From an uncultured bacterium (GTDB lineage: Bacteria > Cyanobacteriota > Vampirovibrionia > Gastranaerophilales > Gastranaerophilaceae): a DNA stretch of 53,733 nucleotides. The notes below the pieces were generated by a model, which was not told the DNA's origin, ran no database searches, and saw only the letters and a list, made by a program, of their open reading frames with translations. The translations under genes were made by a program, and so were the position numbers. Below, piece by piece: positions 42,050-49,062 of the stretch. Positions within the stretch are counted from its first letter, which is position 1. Every line of letters begins with the position of its first letter. The DNA lies in NCBI GenBank assembly GCA_900551675.1, contig URXH01000002.1, positions 1 to 53,733 of the forward strand, in the 5' to 3' direction.

Positions 42050-42904
42050 TTACAGCAGTTCTTTCAAATAATTCGGAAGAGCAAAACGTGCATTGTGATA
42101 GTCTCTGTTATAGATTTTGCAGGTTTTCAAAATATCTTCGTATCTGTCGTCTGCAAAGTATGACAAGGGTTTGACTTCCTCAGAACAGAATGCCCAAGCC
42201 CAGTATCCGCCTGGGTAAGTCGGAATATTTGATGTGTATGTTGAACATATCGGAAATACTTTTTTCAATAAGTTATACATTTTTTTGATTTCTTCTTTAT
42301 TTACAAACGGGCTTTCTGATTGTGCTGCAACAATACCGCCTTTTTTCAGTGAATTTTTCACGTTTGTGTAAAATTCTTCCGTAAACAAACCTTCTCCGGG
42401 GCCCATAGGATCTGTTGAATCAATTAAAACTATGTCGTATTCGTTCTTTTTATCTTTAATAAATTCAATAGCATCTTCAACTTTTATTTCAACACGCGGA
42501 TCGGAAAGTCCGCAGGAAATTGTCGGTAAAAATTCTTTGCATGCATCAATTACCATTCCGTCAATTTCGCACAGGACAACTTTTTTGACAGATTTATGTT
42601 TGAGGACTTCTCTAACGGTTCCGCCGTCTCCGCCGCCGATTACAAGAACACTTTCGGGGTTTTTATGGTGCATCATAGGAATATGTGCAATCATTTCATG
42701 GTAATGGTATTCGTCTCCTTCTGTTGTCATCATTAAATCATCAAGTGTTAAAACACGCCCGAGCGTGCTTTCGGTTTCAAAAACTTCTACTTTCTGAAAG
42801 TCTGATTGTTTTGAAAATAAAATTTTACCTGCTTTTATTGCAATCCCGAAGCCTGCGGGGGTAATTTCGTGATAATATCCGTTTTCTATACCATTTCTAA
42901 CCAT
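42050..42904 (-). CDS. speE: Spermidine synthase (polyamine aminopropyltransferase)
   Basis: Transfers an aminopropyl group from decarboxylated SAM to putrescine. The 284-residue protein has the SpeE blocks: QSDFQKVEVFET, LDDLMMTTEGDEYHYHEMI, the nucleotide-binding VLVIGGGDGGTVREVLKH, and VLIDSTDPMGPGEGLFTEEFY with the catalytic Asp. No speD is in the window. The start has an AGGAGACAG ribosome-binding site. Confidence 0.96.
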   Translation of the reverse strand: MVRNGIENGYYHEITPAGFGIAIKAGKILFSKQSDFQKVEVFETESTLGRVLTLDDLMMTTEGDEYHYHEMIAHIPMMHHKNPESVLVIGGGDGGTVREVLKHKSVKKVVLCEIDGMVIDACKEFLPTISCGLSDPRVEIKVEDAIEFIKDKKNEYDIVLIDSTDPMGPGEGLFTEEFYTNVKNSLKKGGIVAAQSESPFVNKEEIKKMYNLLKKVFPICSTYTSNIPTYPGGYWAWAFCSEEVKPLSYFADDRYEDILKTCKIYNRDYHNARFALPNYLKELL

Positions 42905-42962
42905 TTTTTACTGTCTCCTTTTTTATTAGAATTATACAAGAAAAAAGCTGTATTATTATGAA

Positions 42963-43208
42963 TTATAATTGATCAGTAAAATTATTAATTTCCTGAAAGG
43001 CAAAAAATTCTTTCATAGTAATACCAAGTCCGCTGCAAATTTTCATAATAGTATAAATTCGAGGCTCTTTCATGCTTCTTTCCATTTCACTCAGCCCGCC
43101 TTTTGATATACCGCTGCGATAAGCAAGCTGTTCCTGATTAAGATTATGTTCTTTTCTCAGTGAAATGATTCTATTACAAATTATCCTATTAAAGTTTTCA
43201 TCAGTCAT
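42963..43208 (-). CDS. XRE-family helix-turn-helix regulator
   Basis: An 81-residue repressor-like protein made almost only of a Cro/C1-type helix-turn-helix (ISLRKEHNLNQEQLAYRSGI, then SKGGLSEMERSMKEPRIYTIMKI). It is divergent from the gene at 43318. Two identical-core palindromes (TTCATANNTATGAA) lie in the gap, one directly before its own start, so it probably represses itself and the divergent gene. Confidence 0.9.
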   Translation of the reverse strand: MTDENFNRIICNRIISLRKEHNLNQEQLAYRSGISKGGLSEMERSMKEPRIYTIMKICSGLGITMKEFFAFQEINNFTDQL

Positions 43209-43223
43209 TTTTATTAATATAAC

Positions 43224-43286
43224 TTCATACTTATGAACTTTTTAATGATAATAAATTATTTTTGTGTAATAGTTCATAAATATGAA
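43224..43286. promoter_or_regulatory. Twin operators TTCATANNTATGAA in the divergent XRE region
   Basis: TTCATACTTATGAA at 43224-43237 and TTCATAAATATGAA at 43273-43286, 49 bases apart centre to centre (about 4.7 turns). Their flanks also match (AGTTCAT/ATGAACT on the second). They are likely binding sites for the XRE protein encoded next door. Confidence 0.65.
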
Positions 43287-43317
43287 CTAACCAATCTATT
43301 AATTATTAATAACTGTA

Positions 43318-44031
43318 ATGCTTAACTTTTTCAAACTAAAAATGCTGATTTGCAAAATACTTACTTTCTGGATAATACCGGCTAAGAACAGAAAGCTGGT
43401 TAGAGAATTTTTATTCTGGTTTTCTCTGGAGGATTACATCAGGTTTAAAAATTTAAATTATTATACTGTTTCTTTAGGGAATAGCTGTCTTTCGAGAGTT
43501 TTACTGGTATCAGCAGGGGTGAAGCCAAGACGGTTTTACGGAGAAAAGTCATGTCCCTTTGATTTGTATTTTTCAACAGATATAAATAGGACAATACAGC
43601 TTATTAAAAATGATTTTTCCGATTTTTTTGAGCATATAGATCCTGCAGCCTTCCCGCATGACAATAAATTAACAGTCAAACAGTTTAAGAAACGATATCA
43701 AAGAAGAATACAAAACTTTCTTGAGATTCAAAAATCAGATAAAATGGTTTATTATGTTTATGCAAACTATGGTGAAATCCCGCAAAAAAATGACATAACA
43801 AAATTATACGAAGTTTTAAAAAGCAAACGCGGTACAAAACCGTTTGAGTTAATAATTCTGTCAAACAGGCGCATTGATGCTCCAAATGTTATCCAGATAC
43901 CTTATGACATACAAATTGATGACAGCAGAGCTATTGAATTTATTATTAACAGGTACAAAGATTACAATAATAAATATACTCTATTTTCAGATTATATTAA
44001 AGGAAAATTTCAAGAAATTATTCACCCATAA
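43318..44031 (+). CDS. DUF1796-type putative papain-like cysteine peptidase
   Basis: A 237-residue protein. The diagnostic start of the domain is SLGNSCLSRVLL (with the candidate nucleophile Cys), followed by KSCPFDLYFS, the family's PFDW-like block. Later come KMVYYVYANYGEIPQ and FELIILSNRR. Members are predicted peptidases or glycan-locus proteins, and the activity is untested as far as I know. The first 35 residues are very hydrophobic and basic (MLNFFKLKMLICKILTFWIIPAKNR, split), possibly a membrane anchor. It lies opposite the XRE regulator, and its 3' end overlaps the HIT gene by 14 bases. Confidence 0.75.
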   Translation: MLNFFKLKMLICKILTFWIIPAKNRKLVREFLFWFSLEDYIRFKNLNYYTVSLGNSCLSRVLLVSAGVKPRRFYGEKSCPFDLYFSTDINRTIQLIKNDFSDFFEHIDPAAFPHDNKLTVKQFKKRYQRRIQNFLEIQKSDKMVYYVYANYGEIPQKNDITKLYEVLKSKRGTKPFELIILSNRRIDAPNVIQIPYDIQIDDSRAIEFIINRYKDYNNKYTLFSDYIKGKFQEIIHP

Positions 44032-44329
44032 TATGCAAATGAAGGTGGAAAACTTCCTGTCCTGCTTCTTTGCCGGTATTAATAAGTGTTTTATATGATT
44101 TTAAACCGATTTTTTTAGTTGTTTCTTTGACAGCCATCAACAATTCGCCCATAAGTTTTTTATCTTCAAGTTCGTTTAATGATGCAACATGAATTTTTGG
44201 AACTACAAGCAGGTGCACGGGAGCTTTAGGGTTAATATCTTTGAATACGGCTACATATTCATTTTCGTACACAAATTCGGTATTAAAATCACCGTTAACA
44301 ATTTTACAAAAAATACAATCTTCCGGCAT
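44018..44329 (-). CDS. HIT-family (HINT/PKCI-like) nucleotide-binding protein
   Basis: A small purine nucleoside phosphoramidase-type protein, 103 residues. It has CIFCKIVNGD at the N-terminus with a CxxC, DINPKAPVHLLVVPKIHV in the middle and the histidine triad VFHLHLHIMG at the C-terminus. It ends only a few residues after the triad, which is normal for short HINT proteins. Convergent, tail-to-tail overlap with the DUF1796 gene. Confidence 0.94.
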   Translation of the reverse strand: MPEDCIFCKIVNGDFNTEFVYENEYVAVFKDINPKAPVHLLVVPKIHVASLNELEDKKLMGELLMAVKETTKKIGLKSYKTLINTGKEAGQEVFHLHLHIMGE

Positions 44330-44470
44330 AAAATTACTTATCCTCCTAACTTTTTACACTCTTATCTTCTATTATTATATCTTAAAAAAATGTAAATTAA
44401 CTTGCCAATTAAATTTATGTAAAGTAAAATAGTAATTACTTGGAACCTTTGGGGAGGATTTATAACATTT

Positions 44471-45643
44471 ATGCCGGAATTAGCAAGACAACAATATGAC
44501 AGGCAGCAATACAGGATTAATCAATACCACGCAACAGACTATTCAGATAGCGTAAAAGTTGTACGCAGACCTGTATATACAAGACCTAAAGTCAATACAA
44601 AAAAAGTTCAGAGAAATTATTTAATTCATAAAATAGTTTCTGTAGCGGTTGTATCTATTCTCGGGTTTACAATTTTGCCTTACGGATTTAACAATGTTAC
44701 AAAATTTATGTTTAATCCGACTCCTTACAAGGAAGTTAAAGCAGATTATTATAATCTTTTGTTTCCGACATCTGCATATTTGTCTAACCACTGGTTTCTG
44801 GGAGAAAGATCACTGGAAGGCGCAAAGGTAAAAAAGGCTGAAATGGCTGCGCTTGTTGAAGGAACAGAACTCACCGGATTGGAAAACAGTTTGAAAAATC
44901 TTGCATCTTTATATCCGTCAATTCATCCTTCAATATATGTCTGGGATTATGAGACCGGCAATTATGCAAATATTAACGCTGATGAAATTTTTCCGACAGC
45001 AAGTATAATAAAACTTCCTGTTCTTGTTCAGCTTTTCCGCTCAATTGAAAAAAATCAGCTTACGATATATGATGAAATGCCTTTGACTGAGTATTACAGA
45101 ACAGAAGGTTCTGGCAGTCTTCAATTTAAGGCGGCAAATTCCAAATATTCAATAGACACTCTTGCAAGAATGATGATTACTGAATCCGATAATTCCGCAA
45201 CAAACATGATTATGGCAAAACTCGGTTCAATGACTGATATTAATTCAGGTATTAGGGAATGGGGGCTGAAACATACTTATGTTCAAACATGGCTTCCTGA
45301 TTTAGGCGGAACTAACCATTCAACTGCCAGAGATATGGCACAGATTCTTTATAATATTGATAATCCTAAATTTTTGAGTACAAGTTCCCGAGAAAAAATC
45401 TTTGATTATATGGGACATGTTCATAACAACAGGCTTATTGCGGCAGGTATACCTTCTAATGCAACATTCCTTCACAAAACAGGCGATATAGGGAAAATGC
45501 TCGGAGATGCAGGAATAGTTTTTGCACCGAACGGTAAAAAATATATTGTTGTAATTTTTGCAAACCGTCCGCATAACTCTCCGCTCGGCAAAGAGTTTAT
45601 TGTAAAAGCGTCTGAAACAATTTATAACAATATGGTGTATTAA
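44471..45643 (+). CDS. Membrane-anchored class A beta-lactamase-fold serine hydrolase
   Basis: A 390-residue protein. A basic, Tyr/Gln-rich cytoplasmic tail (1-48) is followed by one membrane helix (about 50-72), a linker and a penicillin-recognising domain. The SxxK motif is PTASIIKLPV (S178, K181), SDN is TESDNSATN (239-241) and KTG is LHKTGDIGK (336-338). The omega-loop segment (WLPDLGGTNHSTARDMA) lacks the Glu needed for beta-lactam hydrolysis. The enzyme may therefore act on peptidoglycan peptides or only bind beta-lactams. GGGGAGGA lies upstream at slightly long spacing. It is one base from the ldpA-like gene, so the two are co-transcribed. Confidence 0.85.
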   Translation: MPELARQQYDRQQYRINQYHATDYSDSVKVVRRPVYTRPKVNTKKVQRNYLIHKIVSVAVVSILGFTILPYGFNNVTKFMFNPTPYKEVKADYYNLLFPTSAYLSNHWFLGERSLEGAKVKKAEMAALVEGTELTGLENSLKNLASLYPSIHPSIYVWDYETGNYANINADEIFPTASIIKLPVLVQLFRSIEKNQLTIYDEMPLTEYYRTEGSGSLQFKAANSKYSIDTLARMMITESDNSATNMIMAKLGSMTDINSGIREWGLKHTYVQTWLPDLGGTNHSTARDMAQILYNIDNPKFLSTSSREKIFDYMGHVHNNRLIAAGIPSNATFLHKTGDIGKMLGDAGIVFAPNGKKYIVVIFANRPHNSPLGKEFIVKASETIYNNMVY

Positions 45644-45644
45644 T

Positions 45645-46574
45645 ATGCTGAAAAGTCTTCTTGAAAGCCGTAGGTGTTTTAAGCTAGTGTGCGGAGCAGG
45701 TAATGAAGACGCTTTAGAGGTTGAAAAACTTGTTGCATTATATTCCGCTGCAGGATGTAAGTTTTTTGATTTATCTGCAAAGCCGGAAATTGTCGATGCT
45801 GCTAAACGCGGGCTTCGGGGAAGAGAAGGTTATTTGTGCGTAAGTGTCGGAATTAAGGGCGATCCGCATGTCAGAAAAGCCCGTATAGACTTGAATAAGT
45901 GTTCCGGATGCCGCAAATGCGAAGAAATTTGTCCGCAGAAAACAATTAAACATAGTAAAGTCCTCGCGGCGCGCTGTATTGGCTGTGGAAAGTGTTATTC
46001 CGTATGCGGGCACGATGCAGTTTCTTTTACGTCTGAAGTACGTGATTTGAAAGATGTTCTTCCGCCCTTGATAGAAAAAGGTATTGACTGTATTGAACTT
46101 CATACTATGAATGAAGATGATAAAGAAACTTTTGAAAAATGGGAATATATAAATGAAATTTATAACGGAATGCTTAGTATTTGCACAGCACGTGCGCACC
46201 TGTCGGATGAAAAAATGCTTGAACGCATAAAACTTATGATTGCAAACCGTGCGGATTATTCAACAATTATTCAGGCAGACGGATTTCCGATGAGCGGAGG
46301 GAAAGACGATTGCAAAACAACCCTGCAGGCTGTTGCAACGGCTGAAATTGTGCAGAATGGAAAACTTCCCGTTTATATAATGCTGTCGGGCGGAACAAAT
46401 TCGAAAACAGCTGAACTGGCGAAATTATGCGCAATAAATTATCACGGCATTGCAATAGGTACTTTTGCAAGAAAGATTGTCTCCCGTTATATTGAACGCG
46501 ATGATTTTTTAAGAAATGAATACGCTTTTAATGAAGCTTTAAAAATTGCAAAGGCGCTTGTAGAAACAGTTTAA
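45645..46574 (+). CDS. ldpA: LdpA-like double [4Fe-4S] protein
   Basis: A 309-residue homolog of the cyanobacterial light-dependent period protein LdpA. In Synechococcus, LdpA senses redox state and feeds it to the circadian clock. Seen: KLVCGAGNEDALEVEKLVALYSAAG with DLSAKPEIVDAA (split, residues 13-54), SVGIKGDPHVRKA, then two ferredoxin motifs, C86-C89-C92-C96 and C111-C114-C117-C121, then the LdpA C-terminal domain ending GGTNSKTAELAKLC...GIAIGTFARK. No kai genes are in the window, so a clock role here is unlikely, and a general redox-sensing role is inferred. It starts one base after the preceding stop. Confidence 0.82.
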   Translation: MLKSLLESRRCFKLVCGAGNEDALEVEKLVALYSAAGCKFFDLSAKPEIVDAAKRGLRGREGYLCVSVGIKGDPHVRKARIDLNKCSGCRKCEEICPQKTIKHSKVLAARCIGCGKCYSVCGHDAVSFTSEVRDLKDVLPPLIEKGIDCIELHTMNEDDKETFEKWEYINEIYNGMLSICTARAHLSDEKMLERIKLMIANRADYSTIIQADGFPMSGGKDDCKTTLQAVATAEIVQNGKLPVYIMLSGGTNSKTAELAKLCAINYHGIAIGTFARKIVSRYIERDDFLRNEYAFNEALKIAKALVETV

Positions 46575-46587
46575 AAAAATAAAAAAA

Positions 46588-46914
46588 TTATTCCTGCCAT
46601 TTTTTAGGGTCAAATTTTAAATCTTTGACGCTTAATTTAAGCGATTTTAAATAAGGTTCTAATTTAACAAGTATTTGTGTTTTTCGTAATGTCAATTCCT
46701 GTGCTACGATTGCATTTTTACATGCGATTACCATAACTCCGCCCCCGAGCATTGAATATGGTTTTGATTTTTTCGCAAATTTTTCACCTGCCGCTTTGCC
46801 CCAAAATTTGTAGAGATTGTTGCGGGTAATGGCTTTTTTGATTTCTTTTTTGCCGAGTAGTTCTTCGATTAGAGATTCGGTTTTTACAAAATCTGTGTAG
46901 AGAACTTTTTTCAA
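46588..46914 (-). CDS. DciA-like (DUF721) putative helicase loader
   Basis: DciA proteins load the replicative helicase DnaB in bacteria that lack DnaC. The family pattern is seen: ESLIEELLGKKEIKKAI, LYKFWGKAAGEKFAKKSKPYSMLGGGVMVIACKNAIVAQELTLRKTQIL (split), and the end LKFDPKKW. I prefer the TTG at 46914 (GGAGG just upstream, although the spacing is short). The ATG at 46971 has no ribosome-binding site, and its first 18 codons would be a translated palindromic repeat. It is convergent with ldpA and divergent from nrnA. Confidence 0.72.
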   Translation of the reverse strand: MKKVLYTDFVKTESLIEELLGKKEIKKAITRNNLYKFWGKAAGEKFAKKSKPYSMLGGGVMVIACKNAIVAQELTLRKTQILVKLEPYLKSLKLSVKDLKFDPKKWQE

Positions 46915-46923
46915 AATTCCTCC

Positions 46924-46958
46924 ACCGCTTGCGCGGTTCTTCTTCCCTTTATAAGGGA
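46924..46958. repeat. Double-hairpin dispersed repeat before the DciA-like gene
   Basis: ACCGC-TTGC-GCGGT (46924-46937) and TCCCTT-TAT-AAGGGA (46944-46958) lie side by side. This GC-rich, two-hairpin pattern looks like a small mobile or REP-type repeat. It contributes the GGAGG used as ribosome-binding site by the DciA-like gene if TTG is the start. Confidence 0.5.
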
Positions 46959-47001
46959 GGCAAAGTTTCATTTTATATTTTTTTTGTGATAGTATTAAGA
47001 A

Positions 47002-47967
47002 ATGGATTATTCTAAGTTAAATGATATCATAAAATCGTCCAAAAATATATTAATAATTTCACACGTTAACCCTGACGGAGACACATTAGGCTCAATGTGC
47101 GGATTGTGTTCGGCAATACTTGATATTTACAAAAAAAGATGCGATATGCTCGCAATTTCTAAAATTCCTGATGTTTATTCGTTTCTTCCGCATATTTCAG
47201 ATGTCAAAAATGTTGATGATGTTGACAAATCACGAGAATACGATCTTGTTATAAATGTGGATGTGGCATCTATCGAAAGAACTTGCGATGCGCAGATTCT
47301 TTTTGAGAAGGCAAAGTTTACCGTAAATATTGATCACCATAAGACCAATAATGCTTACGGGGATTTGAATTTTATAAATCCTGATGCAAGCTCGACAGGA
47401 GAGGTTTTATTTGACTGTTTTAGAAATATGGCCTGGAAGATTAATTATGATACGGCTGTTTGTTTATACACGGCAATTTTGACCGATACTGGATCTTTCA
47501 GGTTTGATAATACAAAACCTTCTACTTTTGAGACCGCGTCAAAACTTGTAGAACTCGGAGTTCAGCCTTCTGATATTTATAAAAGAGTTTATGAATCGGA
47601 TTCAAAGACACTTGTAATGTTTCAGGCATATTGTATAAGTAAAGCAAAATTTCTTGATGATGATAAAATAGCTTATACGGTTGTTTATAAAAAAGATATG
47701 GAAAAATTCTCTGCCGGTGATGATTGTATGGAGGGTTTGACCGAAAAATTACGGGCAATTGTTACAACACGTATTGCATTTGTTGCAAAGGAGATGAAAT
47801 CCGGCGGTACAAAAATTTCAATGCGGAGCAAGTTTGCCGATGTCGCAGAAATTTGCGCTGTATTCGGCGGCGGCGGGCATAAATTCGCCGCAGGCTGTAC
47901 CATAAAGGCGCCTGTTGAACAAGCCGTAAAAAGAATGCTTGATGAAATTAAAAAAAGAGAAATATAA
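47002..47967 (+). CDS. nrnA: NrnA-type bifunctional oligoribonuclease / pAp phosphatase
   Basis: A DHH-DHHA1 phosphoesterase of 321 residues that degrades short RNA oligonucleotides (nanoRNA) and 3'-phosphoadenosine 5'-phosphate. Motifs: ISHVNPDGDTLGSMCG (19-34), VINVDVAS, DHHKTN (about 112), SSTGEVLFD and ILTDTGSFRF. The DHHA1 end has FGGGGHKFAAGC. It lies 21 bases before the BrkB-type gene. Its start is opposite the DciA-like gene. Confidence 0.94.
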   Translation: MDYSKLNDIIKSSKNILIISHVNPDGDTLGSMCGLCSAILDIYKKRCDMLAISKIPDVYSFLPHISDVKNVDDVDKSREYDLVINVDVASIERTCDAQILFEKAKFTVNIDHHKTNNAYGDLNFINPDASSTGEVLFDCFRNMAWKINYDTAVCLYTAILTDTGSFRFDNTKPSTFETASKLVELGVQPSDIYKRVYESDSKTLVMFQAYCISKAKFLDDDKIAYTVVYKKDMEKFSAGDDCMEGLTEKLRAIVTTRIAFVAKEMKSGGTKISMRSKFADVAEICAVFGGGGHKFAAGCTIKAPVEQAVKRMLDEIKKREI

Positions 47968-47987
47968 GGAGGCTCTGTTTTTTTGTA

Positions 47988-48956
47988 ATGGGAAAAGACA
48001 GACAGAAAGATTTTAATTTAAAATTTAAAGGCTTTATAAGAGGTGTAAAAAGATTAATTATATCTGTTATAAAAAACGATTTCTACGGTATGGCTGCAGA
48101 AATGGGGTTTATGATGGTTATAGGCATTTTCCCTTTTATGCTTTTTCTCACTGCCGTTTTCGGCTGGATGGGAAACAAGGCTATGATGGAGCCTATATTG
48201 AGATTTCTTGCAACGTTTATGCCCCAGCAGGCAATGGATTTGATTAAGACGGTTCTGTCAGAGGCTATGATTTTTTCTCACGGGCGTATAATGGCTATAA
48301 TAGGTTTTTGCGTAACTCTTGTATTATCTACAAATGCAGTTGCCGTTGTATTAAAGGGAATGAACAGAGCCTATAAGGTTACGGAGACAAGAAGTTTTAT
48401 ATATACACGCGCTTTATCATTGTTAATGGTGTTTGTTGACACTATGGTAATGTTTTTGAGCATAAACCTTATAGTATTCGGCAAGGCGATTATCAATTTG
48501 ATGGTAACTCATTTTCACATGTCGGCGACAGTTGCTATTACGCTTTTAACTCTGCGCTGGCCTGTTGCTTTTGCGGCTTTGTATTTAATGGCGTTTTTGA
48601 GCTATTATATTCTGCCTGATCTGCGCGGGAATGACAGATTTAAAAGAAAGAGTGCGATCCCCGGAACCTGGTTTTTCGTAACCTTCTGGTTAATCGGTTC
48701 GTGGGGTTTTTCGATTTACGTTAATAATTTGAAAACTTATAACATGGTTTACGGAACAATCGGGGCGTTTGCTGTTTTAATGGTATGGCTTTATTACACA
48801 TCTGTCTTGGTTCTTATCGGTGCTGAGATAAATTCTCAGGTTTATAATCAGCTTGAGAGAAAGGCTCAGGAAATCAGAGATGATTTTGCAAAGCTTTCGG
48901 TTATAGAAAAAATTGTTAATAAAGTAGTTAAAAAAAATGAGGACAAACCTGAATAA
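47988..48956 (+). CDS. YihY/BrkB-family inner-membrane protein
   Basis: A 322-residue, six-helix membrane protein. The family opening is DFYGMAAEMGFMMVIGIFPFMLFL (split) and the family end is YGTIGAFAVLMVWLYYTSVLVLIGAEINSQV (split). Members were once misnamed RNase BN. A transporter or flippase-like role is suspected but not established. An AAGGAGG ribosome-binding site is 15-20 bases upstream of ATG, so an alternative upstream start is possible. It is co-directional with nrnA and clpB. Confidence 0.9.
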   Translation: MGKDRQKDFNLKFKGFIRGVKRLIISVIKNDFYGMAAEMGFMMVIGIFPFMLFLTAVFGWMGNKAMMEPILRFLATFMPQQAMDLIKTVLSEAMIFSHGRIMAIIGFCVTLVLSTNAVAVVLKGMNRAYKVTETRSFIYTRALSLLMVFVDTMVMFLSINLIVFGKAIINLMVTHFHMSATVAITLLTLRWPVAFAALYLMAFLSYYILPDLRGNDRFKRKSAIPGTWFFVTFWLIGSWGFSIYVNNLKTYNMVYGTIGAFAVLMVWLYYTSVLVLIGAEINSQVYNQLERKAQEIRDDFAKLSVIEKIVNKVVKKNEDKPE

Positions 48957-49062
48957 TTTTTCCACGGTATTGTTTTATTCCTTAAAAACGGTTAAGTCAA
49001 GCAATTGTATGATGCCATATAACTCTTGAATATATATAATTTAAAAAAAGAGGAATACAGTA

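Noticed and set aside
48957..49062. CIRCE or other heat-shock operator before clpB
   Set aside because: No TTAGCACTC-type inverted repeat is present in the gap.
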